This document shows positions 17,302 to 26,757 of a stretch of DNA of 64,000 bases, piece after piece. The position numbers and the translations under genes were made by a program. Position 1 is the first letter of the stretch. Each line of letters starts with the position of its first letter. The notes under the pieces were generated by a model that saw only the letters and a program-made list of their open reading frames with translations, was not told the origin of the DNA and did not search any database. Source of the DNA: DASTPP01 sp035762175 (GTDB taxonomy: Bacteria > Myxococcota_A > Polyangia > Polyangiales > Polyangiaceae). The stretch is taken from assembly GCA_035762175.1 (NCBI GenBank), contig DASTPP010000318.1, positions 1 through 64,000 of the forward strand. Reading direction: 5' to 3'.

Positions 17302-17897
17302 CGCCGCCCCCCGCCCCCGACGAGCTGCGCCGCCGGGCCGAGCGGGCCCTGCCGCCGCAAGCGCCCGAGGCGCTCCGCTCGGCGCTGCGCCACGCCCGCC
17401 TCCGCCTCGAGCCCGACGTCCAAAGCTGGGACACCTCGACCGGCCACGTCCGCGCCCACCGCGTCGGCTTCGGCACCGACCCGGCCACGCTCGCCCTCCT
17501 GCGGCGCTCCCCTTCGCTCCTCGAGCTCCTCTGCGAGGTCCTCGCCTCCGCCTTCGCCGAGGGCCACAGCCTCTTCGACCTGCGCCCCTTCTGGGCCCTC
17601 GCCCCCGGCGCCGGCCCCCACCCGGGCGAACCCCCCTGGCGCGACGTCGACCCCGGCAACGACGACGCCCTGCTCGCGGCCGCCCTCGCCTACCTCGAAG
17701 CCCTCGGCGAAGAGCCGAGCCGTCACTGGCTCGAGAGCGCGGGGCTCACCTCCTGGCCCGAAGGCAAGGCCCTCCGCATCGAGCTCTACGGCCACGGCCG
17801 CGTCGCCTCCGCCCCCATCGAGCGTGCCCTGACCGACCTGCTCCAGGGCTTCGAGGGCCGCCGCCGCACCATCTCGATCCGCATCAATCCGCGTTAG
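17298..17897 (+). CDS. Hypothetical protein coupled to slipin
   Basis: 199 residues with no recognised domain and no signal or membrane segment. The proposed TTG start at 17298 overlaps the slipin TGA (TTGA); no ATG is available nearby. The sequence has strongly coding third-position bias and conserved-looking blocks (HRVGFGTDPATLALLRR, SLFDLRPFWAL, WLESAGLTSWPEGKALRIELYG). Its stop lies inside the left arm of the large palindrome at 17890-18030. Co-expression with the slipin is likely; the function is unknown. Confidence 0.7.
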   Translation: MTPPPAPDELRRRAERALPPQAPEALRSALRHARLRLEPDVQSWDTSTGHVRAHRVGFGTDPATLALLRRSPSLLELLCEVLASAFAEGHSLFDLRPFWALAPGAGPHPGEPPWRDVDPGNDDALLAAALAYLEALGEEPSRHWLESAGLTSWPEGKALRIELYGHGRVASAPIERALTDLLQGFEGRRRTISIRINPR

Positions 17898-18030
17898 CCC
17901 CGGCGGGGGCACCCCGGCTCGCGGCCGCCCGAAGGCGGGGCCCCCACTGTCTGAGCCCTCCGTCAGGAGGGCGAGCTTGGGGTGCCGTAGGGCGGCCGCG
18001 AGCCGGGGTGCCCCCGCCGGGGCTAACGCG
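17890..18030. repeat. Perfect 41-bp-arm inverted repeat between convergent genes
   Basis: Bases 17890-17930 are the exact reverse complement of 17990-18030, with a 59-bp loop. The loop holds its own hairpin (GCCCTCC-GTCA-GGAGGGC, about 17955-17972). The left arm includes the stop codon of the upstream gene. The arm-end phrase GGGCTAACGCGCTCG is repeated at about 18056-18070. It could act as a bidirectional terminator, but there is no U-tract. The phrase GGGCTAAC.CGCTCG also occurs in the element at 54.6 kb. Confidence 0.85.
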
Positions 18031-18073
18031 CTCGCGCGTACCGAGCCCGCCGCCGGGCTAACGCGCTCGTGCC

Positions 18074-18949
18074 TCAGGGGCCCGAAGCCCCCAGCACGAA
18101 GCGCCGCAGCGGCCCGAGCACCGGCTCATCCGACCGCATCCGCACGTACGTCGCCCCGTGGCGCCGCGCGAACGCATCGAGCGACGCACAGAGCCCCTCG
18201 AACCGGCGCACGTACGCCGCGATCGCGTCGGCATCGGCGCTGAGCTCCACGGTCTGCCCCGTCTCGGCGTCGACGAGCGAAAGATCGCCCTCGAGCGCCG
18301 GCGCGATCTCTTCGGGCGCCACCACCTGCACGAGCCCGAGCGCGTGCCCAGCCGCCCGCGCCCGCGCGAGCGCCGCCGTCACCGGGCTCGGGTCGAAGAA
18401 GTCGCTCACCACCGCGAGCAGCCCCGGCCGCGCCGCCTGCCCGAGCGCCCGATCGATCGCCGCCGCGAGCCCCCCCGCGCCCGACGCCTCGAGCGCGCCG
18501 AGCTCGCGCAAGAGCCGGCCCACCCCCCCGCGCCCCCGTGACGCCGGCCGCGCCTCGAGCCGCCCCTCGCGCAGGCCGAAGAGCTGCGCCCGCTCGGCGC
18601 CCGCGAGCGCCATGTACCCGAGCGAGGCGGCGAAGCGCCGCGCGGCCTCGAACTTCGGCGGCTCGCCGAACGTCATCGACGCGCTCGCGTCGACCAGCAG
18701 CCGCACCACCGCGTCTTCTTCGGCCCGGAAGAGCTTGATCACCGGCTCGCCCGTGCGCGCGTACGCCGACCAGTCGATGCGCCGCGGGTCGTCGCCCGGG
18801 CTGTAGGGGCGGTGGTCCTCGAACTCGGCCGAGCTGCCCCGCCGCCGCGAGCGCCGCTCGCCCGAGCCCCCCGAGGCGGCGCGCACGACGAGCCGCCGGC
18901 GCAGCGCCTCGAGCTCGCGCAAGAAGTCGGGGGCCAAAAGGTCGTCCAT
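18074..18949 (-). CDS. DUF58 / VWA-like protein
   Basis: 291 residues with the DUF58 signature: the block SSAEFEDHRPYSPGDDPRRI, then DWSAYART and GEPVIKLFRAEEDAVVRLLV, then a VWA-type DASASM. The C-terminal part resembles a divergent VWA domain ending in LGPLRRFVLGASGP. DUF58 proteins are soluble or peripheral partners of MoxR AAA+ ATPases; the MoxR gene here is at 25528-26568 in the same direction. The ATG at 18949 follows the cardiolipin synthase stop by 20 bases. The gene ends against the large palindrome, facing the slipin pair. Confidence 0.85.
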   Translation of the reverse strand: MDDLLAPDFLRELEALRRRLVVRAASGGSGERRSRRRGSSAEFEDHRPYSPGDDPRRIDWSAYARTGEPVIKLFRAEEDAVVRLLVDASASMTFGEPPKFEAARRFAASLGYMALAGAERAQLFGLREGRLEARPASRGRGGVGRLLRELGALEASGAGGLAAAIDRALGQAARPGLLAVVSDFFDPSPVTAALARARAAGHALGLVQVVAPEEIAPALEGDLSLVDAETGQTVELSADADAIAAYVRRFEGLCASLDAFARRHGATYVRMRSDEPVLGPLRRFVLGASGP

Positions 18950-18969
18950 CGCGATCGCCTCGGCGGGCC

Positions 18970-20424
18970 TCAGAGCAGCGGCGAGAGCAGGTAGCTGCCC
19001 GCCTCGCGGGCGCGCCGCCAGCCCGAGCGCACGAGCGGGCGCTTGACCTCGACGGCCTGCTCGCAGTCGCGCAAGAAGTCGAGCGCGACCGCGCGCGCGA
19101 GCTGCGCCTCGTAGGCGACGACGTTCGCCTCCCAGTTCAGTCGAAAGCTCCGCATGTCCATGTTGGCCGAGCCGAGCGCCGTCCAGGCGTGGTCGACCAC
19201 CAGCGTCTTGGCGTGCAAAAAGCCCTTGCGAAACTCGAAGATTCGCACGCCCGCCGCGAGCAGCTCGTCGTAGTAGCTCTGGCCCGCGTAGAGCACGAGC
19301 CGGTGGTCGCTGACGCCCGGCAAGAGCAGCCGCACGTCGACCCCCCGCAGCGCCGCCGTGGTCAGGGCCACGAAGATGGCAACATCGGGGATGAAGTAGG
19401 GCGTCGTCAGCCAGACGCGCCGGCGGGCGCCCGTGATGGCCGAGAAGAACGAGTGGTGAATGGCCTCGTGGCTCGAGTCGGGCCCGCTCGCCACGACCTG
19501 CACGACGACGCGTCCGGGCCGCTCGGGCGGCGGGAAGTACACCGGGTCGGCGCACCGCTCGTCGGTCGCGTAGTGCCAGTCGTCGACGAAGATCTCCTGC
19601 AGCCGCAGGGCCGCCGGCCCCCGCAGCCGCAAGAGCAGGTCGCGCCAGGGCCCCTGCGGCGTCTTGCGCCCGCGGTACTCGTCGCCCACGTTCATGCCGC
19701 CGGTGAAGGCGACGCGGCCGTCGACCACCACGATCTTGCGGTGGTTCCGGAAGTTGACGCTGAAGGGCTTGGCCAGCACGTTGACGGGCAGAAACTCGGC
19801 CACGCGCCCGCCCGCCGCGCGCAGCGGCCGCGTGTCGGTCGGCCGCAGCTCGAGCGAGCCGACGGCGTCGACGAGCAGCCGCACCTCGACCCCCGCCCGC
19901 GCCCGCTCGGCCAAGAGCGAGAGCAGCGCCCGGCCCGTGTCGTCGGGCCGGAAGATGTAGAAGAGCGCGTGCACGTGGTGCTTGGCGCTCGCGATCGCCT
20001 CCTCGAGCGAGGCGAAGGCCTGCGGCCCCTCGGGCAGGAGCAAGACGTCGTTGCCCGCCGTCGCCGTCGAGCGGTCGACGGCGAAGATGCGCGTCGCCAG
20101 CTCGTTGTCGGACGGGTCGTCGGCCTCGTGCCCCGCGGGGTCGAAGGCGAAGGCCCGCAAGGTCGCGTCGACCCGCGCCGCCACCGGCGCGACCTGGGCC
20201 CGCGCGCTCACCCGGCGCCGCACCCGCTTGCGCAGCCGCCGGGTGCCGAACAGGTGGTAGGCCACCGCCCCGCCGATCGGCACGAGCAAGATGAAGAACA
20301 CCCACGCCAGCGTCGCCGCCGACTCGCGCCGCTGCGCCACGATGCGCGGCACGAGCACGAAGATGATGAAGAGGTTGACGAAGACGAGGCCGGTGCTCAG
20401 CCACCCGTACTGAATGAAGGGCAT
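18970..20424 (-). CDS. cls: Cardiolipin synthase (phospholipase D superfamily)
   Basis: 484 residues. Two N-terminal helices (WLSTGLVFVNLFIIFVLVP and the LAWVFFILLVPIGGAVAYHL segment) precede a basic stretch and two PLD domains. The HKD motifs are H228-R-K230 (HRKIVVVDGRVAFTGGMN) and H404-A-K406 (HAKTLVVDHAWTALGSANMD). This is the architecture of bacterial cardiolipin synthases, which condense two phosphatidylglycerols in the inner membrane. It lies 6 bases downstream of the ABC permease, so it belongs to the same transcription unit; the link to the MoxR cluster is probably positional. Confidence 0.9.
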   Translation of the reverse strand: MPFIQYGWLSTGLVFVNLFIIFVLVPRIVAQRRESAATLAWVFFILLVPIGGAVAYHLFGTRRLRKRVRRRVSARAQVAPVAARVDATLRAFAFDPAGHEADDPSDNELATRIFAVDRSTATAGNDVLLLPEGPQAFASLEEAIASAKHHVHALFYIFRPDDTGRALLSLLAERARAGVEVRLLVDAVGSLELRPTDTRPLRAAGGRVAEFLPVNVLAKPFSVNFRNHRKIVVVDGRVAFTGGMNVGDEYRGRKTPQGPWRDLLLRLRGPAALRLQEIFVDDWHYATDERCADPVYFPPPERPGRVVVQVVASGPDSSHEAIHHSFFSAITGARRRVWLTTPYFIPDVAIFVALTTAALRGVDVRLLLPGVSDHRLVLYAGQSYYDELLAAGVRIFEFRKGFLHAKTLVVDHAWTALGSANMDMRSFRLNWEANVVAYEAQLARAVALDFLRDCEQAVEVKRPLVRSGWRRAREAGSYLLSPLL

Positions 20425-20430
20425 CGCGGG

Positions 20431-22107
20431 CTACCCGCCCGCCCGCGCCGCCCGGGCCGCCCGCGCGTCCTCGTCGGCGAGCAGCGCGTCGCCGCGCGCG
20501 AGCGCCTCGTCGTGCGCCGCGATGATCGCGCGGCAGCGCCCGCCCGCGCGCGCCAGCAGCGTCAGGCCCAGCACCGCCCAGATCGCCGCGCACGAGCCCG
20601 CCGCCGCCACCGCCGAGCCCGCCCGCGCCGAGCCCGAGCGCACCTGGTCGGCCGCCACGAACGCGTACGAGGGCGAGGGCGCCGCGAAGAGCAGCGCCCC
20701 CGCCTCGAGGTCGCGCGAGAGCACCCCCGCGATCGCCGCCCCGAGCCAGGGCCCCGCCGTCACCACCAGGAGCGCCACCAGGAGCAGCACCCGCGCCACC
20801 GCCGGCGAGCCCGCGCGCGCCCGCACCCACGCCCCGAAGCCGATCGCGAAGAGCGAGAAGCCGAGCGCGTAGGCCCCGAAGATCAAGACCGCCCCCGCGT
20901 CGTGCGGCGGCGTCGCGAGCGGCGAGGCCGGCCGCGCGTACGACAGGGCGAAGCCCGCCGCCGTCAGCGCCGACAGCCCCCCGAGCCCCGCGAAGAGCAG
21001 CGAGACCGACGCCCGCACCACCCCCGGGCCCAGGAAGCGCTGGAGGGCCCCGGCCCGCGCGCGCTCCCACCCGCGCACCACGCGGCGCGAGGGCCCGATC
21101 GGCTCGCCCGCGAACACGAACGCGCAAAAGACGAGGTAGAAGAAGTAGCCGAGCAGCGCCCCCATCGCCAGCATCGCCGCGTCCGACGCGTCGTCGGCCT
21201 GCGCGACCAGCGCGAGCCCCGTCGCCGTCAGCGCCGCCGACGTCACGAAGAACCAGCGCCGCACCCCCGTCGAGCGGTCGTCGGTCACGCTCGTCAGGTT
21301 CGCCACCGTCACCTCGTAGAGGAACCACGAGGGCAGCGCCACCGCCCCGAGCGGCAGCGCCACCAGCGCGCCCAGGTAGGCGAGCGAGAAGGGCGCGCGC
21401 TCGTAGGCCGTCGGCAGCCAGACCGGCAGCGCGTCCGGCACCGCCGGCCACGCCAGGTGCGCCGCGTGCGAGAGCGCCGTGCCGATGCCGTACGCCGTCG
21501 GCGAGAGCAAAAAGGCGCAGAGCAGCGTCACGAGCAGCGCGACGCGCAGGCTATCCATCTTCGAGCTTACCGCCAGCCCGAACGCGACCGCCAAGAGGGC
21601 GAACAGGAAGAGCCAGACGAACGCGAGCACCACCTCGACCGCCGTCACCCCCCCGAACAGAAAGGGCAGGGCGCCGACCGGCGCGAGCATGACCACGTAG
21701 AGCGCCACGTGCGTGTACGCCGCCAGGAACTTGCCCCGCGCGATGACGCCCGGCGCGAGCCCCGTCAAGAGCAGCGCCTCCCAGGTGCGCCCCTCGCGCT
21801 CGCTCGCGATGCCGTTGGCCGCCAGCGCCGGCCCCGCCAGCGTCACGACGAAGAACGCGATCGAAAAGAAGGTGTGGTGCAGCCCCGCCCCGATCGACGC
21901 CGGGCTCGCCGTCATCGACGCGATGCCGCCGATCGCGCAGAGCAAGAGCGCGAGCAGCACCGTCAGGGTCATCAAGAGAAAGGGCGTGCGCGTCAGCCGC
22001 GAGAACTGCCGCATCTCGCGCAGCCACACCGGGTTCGGCGGCCCGCCGCCCCGCCGCGCCCGCCCGGGCCCCGCCGGGCCCTGCGCCTCGCTCGCCGCCG
22101 CGCTCAT
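20431..22107 (-). CDS. ABC-2-type transporter permease
   Basis: 558 residues with about 12 hydrophobic helices. The N-terminus carries PNPVWLREMRQFSRLTRTPF, then a first helix and an extended loop, and ANGIASEREGRTWEALLLTGLAPG, the hallmark of ABC-2/GldF-like membrane components (SEREGRTWE). The ATG at 22107 overlaps the ATPase stop (ATGA), so the pair forms one exporter. The C-terminal half looks like a second set of helices. The substrate is unknown; linkage to a signal-peptide membrane protein and a MoxR gene resembles gliding/Gld-like arrangements. Confidence 0.85.
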   Translation of the reverse strand: MSAAASEAQGPAGPGRARRGGGPPNPVWLREMRQFSRLTRTPFLLMTLTVLLALLLCAIGGIASMTASPASIGAGLHHTFFSIAFFVVTLAGPALAANGIASEREGRTWEALLLTGLAPGVIARGKFLAAYTHVALYVVMLAPVGALPFLFGGVTAVEVVLAFVWLFLFALLAVAFGLAVSSKMDSLRVALLVTLLCAFLLSPTAYGIGTALSHAAHLAWPAVPDALPVWLPTAYERAPFSLAYLGALVALPLGAVALPSWFLYEVTVANLTSVTDDRSTGVRRWFFVTSAALTATGLALVAQADDASDAAMLAMGALLGYFFYLVFCAFVFAGEPIGPSRRVVRGWERARAGALQRFLGPGVVRASVSLLFAGLGGLSALTAAGFALSYARPASPLATPPHDAGAVLIFGAYALGFSLFAIGFGAWVRARAGSPAVARVLLLVALLVVTAGPWLGAAIAGVLSRDLEAGALLFAAPSPSYAFVAADQVRSGSARAGSAVAAAGSCAAIWAVLGLTLLARAGGRCRAIIAAHDEALARGDALLADEDARAARAARAGG

Positions 22108-23150
22108 TGCAAGTCTCCCCGCGTCGCCTCGAGAAAGATGCGCTCGAGCTCGGTGCGCTCGGGCTCGACGCCGATGAGGGGCACCTGGTGCGCGACCAGG
22201 TGCCGCACCATGTGCACCAAGAATTCGTCGCCCCCCGAGAAGGTCACCAGCGCCTGGCCCGCCGCGCTCGCCTGCACCTCGAGCACCGCCGGCGACTGGC
22301 GCAAGAGCGGCTCGAGCGGGCGCGCGTCGCCGATCACCCGCAGCTTCACCCGCCGCCGCGGCCTCGCCTCCGCCGCCGGCCCCGCCCCGGCCGCCTGGGC
22401 CGCCTGCTGGGCCTCGGCCGCGACCGCCCGCTCGCCGAGCCGCCGCGCGATCTCGTGAATCGGCCCCGCCACGACCAGGCGCCCCCGCTCGAGAATCGCC
22501 ACGCTCGTGCAGACGTCGGCGAGCTCGGTCAAGATGTGCGACGAGAGAAAGATCGTCTTGCCGAGCCCCCGCAGCTCGAGCAGAAGATCGCGCATCTCGA
22601 TGCGCGCGCGCGGGTCGAGATCGCTCGCCGGCTCGTCCAAGATGAGAATCTTCGGGTCGTGCAAGAGAATGCGCGCGAGCTGCAGGCGCTGCTTCATGCC
22701 CTTCGAGAGCGTCGCCACCAGCCGGTCTTGCAGCTTGCCGAGGTCGGTCAGCTCGAGCACCGCGTCGACCACCGCCGCGTCGCCCACCCGGAAGGCCTCG
22801 GCGAAGAACTCGAGGTACTCGCGAATGGTGATGCGGTCGTAGACGCCCGCGTGGTCGGGCATGTAGCCGACGACGCGGCGCACCGCCTCCGGCTCGAGCG
22901 TCACGTCGTGGCCGTCGACCTCGACCCGCCCCGCCATCGGCTCGATGAGCGTCGCCATCACCCGTATGGTCGTCGTCTTGCCCGCCCCGTTCGGCCCGAT
23001 GAACCCGAAGATCTCGCCCGGCGCCACGTCGAAGGTCACGTCGCGCAAGACGTCGGCCCCGCCGTAGCGGTGCCAGAGGTGCCGCACCCGAATGGCCGGC
23101 CGCGCCCCTCGCGCCGCCGCCCCCTCGGCCGCCACCGCCGCCGCGCTCAC
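22104..23150 (-). CDS. ABC transporter ATP-binding protein (ABC-2 type)
   Basis: 348 residues. Walker A GPNGAGKT at 52-59, a signature-like LSKGMKQRL (variant of LSGGQ, typical of ABC-2 exporters), Walker B ILILDEPASDLDP, and H-loop FLSSHIL. The C-terminal 110 residues (RRVKLRVIGDARPLEPLLRQ onward) are the usual regulatory extension. The GTG start at 23150 overlaps the previous TGA and the stop overlaps the permease start, so all three genes are coupled. Confidence 0.92.
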   Translation of the reverse strand: MSAAAVAAEGAAARGARPAIRVRHLWHRYGGADVLRDVTFDVAPGEIFGFIGPNGAGKTTTIRVMATLIEPMAGRVEVDGHDVTLEPEAVRRVVGYMPDHAGVYDRITIREYLEFFAEAFRVGDAAVVDAVLELTDLGKLQDRLVATLSKGMKQRLQLARILLHDPKILILDEPASDLDPRARIEMRDLLLELRGLGKTIFLSSHILTELADVCTSVAILERGRLVVAGPIHEIARRLGERAVAAEAQQAAQAAGAGPAAEARPRRRVKLRVIGDARPLEPLLRQSPAVLEVQASAAGQALVTFSGGDEFLVHMVRHLVAHQVPLIGVEPERTELERIFLEATRGDLQ

Positions 23151-25216
23151 GGCTCGCCCCCGTAGCCGAGCACCCGCACGAGGCAGCGGTCGGCGCTGAC
23201 GCGCAGCCCCGCGTCGGTGAGCACGCCCTCGCCCCCCGCGAGCTGCCCGATCGCCACCGGCACCGCGTCGGGCCACCAGTCGACCGGCTTCTCGCGCGCC
23301 GTCGACGCGAGCGCGAGCCAGGCCGCGGCGAGCCCCGGCGCGGCGCCGTCGAGCTCTTCGCGGATGAGCGGGAAGCCGTGATCGCGCAGCGTCATCGCCC
23401 CCGCCGGCGTCGTCGAGGGCGTGTGCGCCGAGAGGGCGCGCCCCTCGCTCGCCAGCGCCGACTTGCCGTCGCTCAGCAGGCCGAGCAGGAAGCGCCCGCG
23501 CCCCGGCACCGACACGACCACGCCCGCCAGATCGCGGCCGAGCCGGTTGGTCACCCGCACGTCGCCCCCCTCGGCGCGCGCGAGCGTCAGCCCGCCCCGC
23601 AGGTCGAAGGGCCCCTCCTCGCGCACGACCACCGTCTGCCAGGGCAGCGTCAGCACGTTCTCGAGCGCGACGCCCCCGCGGTCGACCCGCAAGGTCGCCC
23701 GATCGTTCGCCTCGCCCGCCATCGACACGAGCGCGCCCGCGTCGCTCGCCTCGACCCGGAGCGCCCTCGCCCGCGGCGTGAAGAAGCCGCGGTAGCGCCG
23801 CACCGCGCCCCGCCCCATGCCGCCCGAGGCCTCGACCAGGCTGAGCCGCTGCGATCGCCCCCGCACCCCCTTGGCGATCGTGCCGAGCAGCACGATCGAC
23901 CCGAACGCGACCGCCGAGGCGATGGCCACGCGGCGCAGCGCCCGCAGCGGCCGGCCCGCGCGCGAGGCGAGGGCGAAGTTGACCGGGCCCGCCAGCGTCG
24001 CGTACGCCACGAGCAGGAACGCCGCCACCAGCACCGCCCAGCGCGAGCCCTCGTTCGGGTCGAGCTGCTTGCGCACCTCGCCCACCTCGAGCCGCTCGAT
24101 GATGCCCGCGTTGCGCCCGACGAAGAGCGTCGCCCGCCGGTCGTGCGCGTGGCGCACCAGCTCGACCAGCCGCGACTGCACCCAGGGGTCGGCCGCCGCC
24201 GCGGGCTCGGACGGGTCGAAGGCGAGCAGGTGCACCTCGCCGAGCCCGTAGGGCGCCGACGCGCCGAACTCGCTCGCCACCGCGTTGCCCCCCTCGTAGC
24301 CCGCGAACGACGCGCGCAGCGCCTCGCCCGGGTAGACCGACGCCGCCTCGCGCCGCCCCCGCGGCGTCGCGCCCGGCTTGGCCGGCTCGTCGTCTTCGTC
24401 GTCGGGGGGCGAGACGCCCGGCTGATCGTTGTCGACCTTCGCCGCCGGCGACGCGCGCAGGTGCTCGGCCCCGCCCGCGCGCCGGAGCTCGCCGCCGCAG
24501 AACGCCTTGAGCGCCGCCGAGCGCAGATCTTCTGGGCGCTTGACCGTCACCGCCAGCGTCCCGCCGCCCTGCACGAAGCCCCCGAGCGCCTCGAGCTCGG
24601 CCCCGGTGAGCCGCGCGAGCAGATCGCTCGGCACGAGCAGCGCCGTCACGTCGCCGTACTCGGCCGCCCGCGCCGGCCACGCCGCCTCGCCCGTCCGGGG
24701 GTCGACCCAGGGCGAGGCCACCTGCAGCGAGGGCTTCGGCGCCGAGCGCCCGTAGCCCGGGGCGTAGCGCACCGGCACCCGCGCCCCGCGCAGCGCCCCG
24801 ATGAGGCGCGAGGGGTGGTGCGCGTCGACCAGGAGCGGCTCGGGCCGGCCGTTCGCCCGCACGTTCGACGACGCCAGCGTCGCGCCCTGCGCGTCGAGCG
24901 CGCTCACCTCGATGCCGAGCGCGCCCCCGCCCTGCACCGGCAGCGCCACCACCGCCGGCGCCCCCGGCGCGAGCGAGAAGGGCGCCTCGCTGCGCGAGGG
25001 CACGATGCCCGATCGGTAGCCCATCTCGGGCGAGACCCGCACGACGCCCTTGAGCGGCGCGTGCCCCCCGTGCTCGAGCCGCACGTAGAGCGTCGACCAG
25101 CCCTCGCCCGTCACCCCCTCGCTGCCGAAGCCCGGGTGCACGTCGAGCTTCAGCCCCTGCGCCCGCGCCGCCCCGCTCGAGGCGACCAGCGCGCCGAGCG
25201 CGAGCGCGATACGCAC
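23147..25216 (-). CDS. Exported membrane protein of the ABC/MoxR cluster, function unknown
   Basis: 689 residues from a GTG at 25216 that begins a clean signal peptide (RIALALGALVASSGAARAQ). A long extracytoplasmic part contains VTALLVPSDLLARLTGAELE and GGFVQGGGTLAVTVKRPEDL, like Gld-type or glutamine-amidotransferase-like folds. Helices near the middle include WAVLVAAFLLVAYATLAGPVNF. An acidic low-complexity patch (DDEDDEPA) is also present. The frame stays open upstream to 25531, but that extension translates a dispersed intergenic repeat and is rejected. The stop overlaps the ATPase start (GTGA). Confidence 0.75.
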   Translation of the reverse strand: MRIALALGALVASSGAARAQGLKLDVHPGFGSEGVTGEGWSTLYVRLEHGGHAPLKGVVRVSPEMGYRSGIVPSRSEAPFSLAPGAPAVVALPVQGGGALGIEVSALDAQGATLASSNVRANGRPEPLLVDAHHPSRLIGALRGARVPVRYAPGYGRSAPKPSLQVASPWVDPRTGEAAWPARAAEYGDVTALLVPSDLLARLTGAELEALGGFVQGGGTLAVTVKRPEDLRSAALKAFCGGELRRAGGAEHLRASPAAKVDNDQPGVSPPDDEDDEPAKPGATPRGRREAASVYPGEALRASFAGYEGGNAVASEFGASAPYGLGEVHLLAFDPSEPAAAADPWVQSRLVELVRHAHDRRATLFVGRNAGIIERLEVGEVRKQLDPNEGSRWAVLVAAFLLVAYATLAGPVNFALASRAGRPLRALRRVAIASAVAFGSIVLLGTIAKGVRGRSQRLSLVEASGGMGRGAVRRYRGFFTPRARALRVEASDAGALVSMAGEANDRATLRVDRGGVALENVLTLPWQTVVVREEGPFDLRGGLTLARAEGGDVRVTNRLGRDLAGVVVSVPGRGRFLLGLLSDGKSALASEGRALSAHTPSTTPAGAMTLRDHGFPLIREELDGAAPGLAAAWLALASTAREKPVDWWPDAVPVAIGQLAGGEGVLTDAGLRVSADRCLVRVLGYGGEP

Positions 25217-25511
25217 CCCCGACGGAAGTCGGGGGCACGGGGTAACCCGCTCGAACGGAGAGCAAAGCCCGGCCCTCGCTGGGGCCGGGCTCCCTCGCCG
25301 CGAGTCGCGAAGCGAGCCCGCCTGGGTAGCGTCGCTCGCCACGCCTCCGTAGCTCGCCCGGACAGCGTCGCCCGCCACGCCTCCGTAGCCCGCCCCGGAG
25401 CCATCGCCCGCGGGAGCCCGGCCCCAGCGAGGGCCGGGCTTTGCGCTCCGAATCGGCTCGAGGTCGCGCGGCACGCCTTGGTTACGCCGTGCCCCGGACT
25501 TCAGTCCGGGG
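25216..25511. repeat. Hairpin-terminated dispersed element, copy 1
   Basis: It starts with the hairpin CCCCCGAC-GGAA-GTCGGGGG (25216-25235) and ends with CCCCGGACTTCAGTCCGGGG (25492-25511). The two ends are imperfect inverted repeats of each other (both continue into GGGGCACGG.GTAACC). Internally, AGCAAAGCCCGGCCCTCGCT (about 25262) reappears inverted at about 25420-25440. The motif CCACGCCTCCGTAG occurs twice in the centre. It fills the gap between the MoxR stop and the next start. Related to 48724-48985 and 54566-54790. Confidence 0.8.
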
Positions 25512-25527
25512 CTCTCGCCCCTCGCCC

Positions 25528-26568
<1,041 letters not shown>

Positions 26569-26757
26569 CGTCGTCCGGGTTACCAGGGGCGGGCGCAGGC
26601 GCCCAGGGGGGCCGGGCTCGCCCGGCCGGCGCGGGCCTTGTTCGATGGGCTAGGGGGGGCGTCTGGTGCGTTCGCGGGTCGATGTCTGAGACGGGCCCGG
26701 GCCCCCGGAGGGTCTGACGCGCGTCCCCGGGGCGAGACGCGCCCAGGCCCCCGGGCC

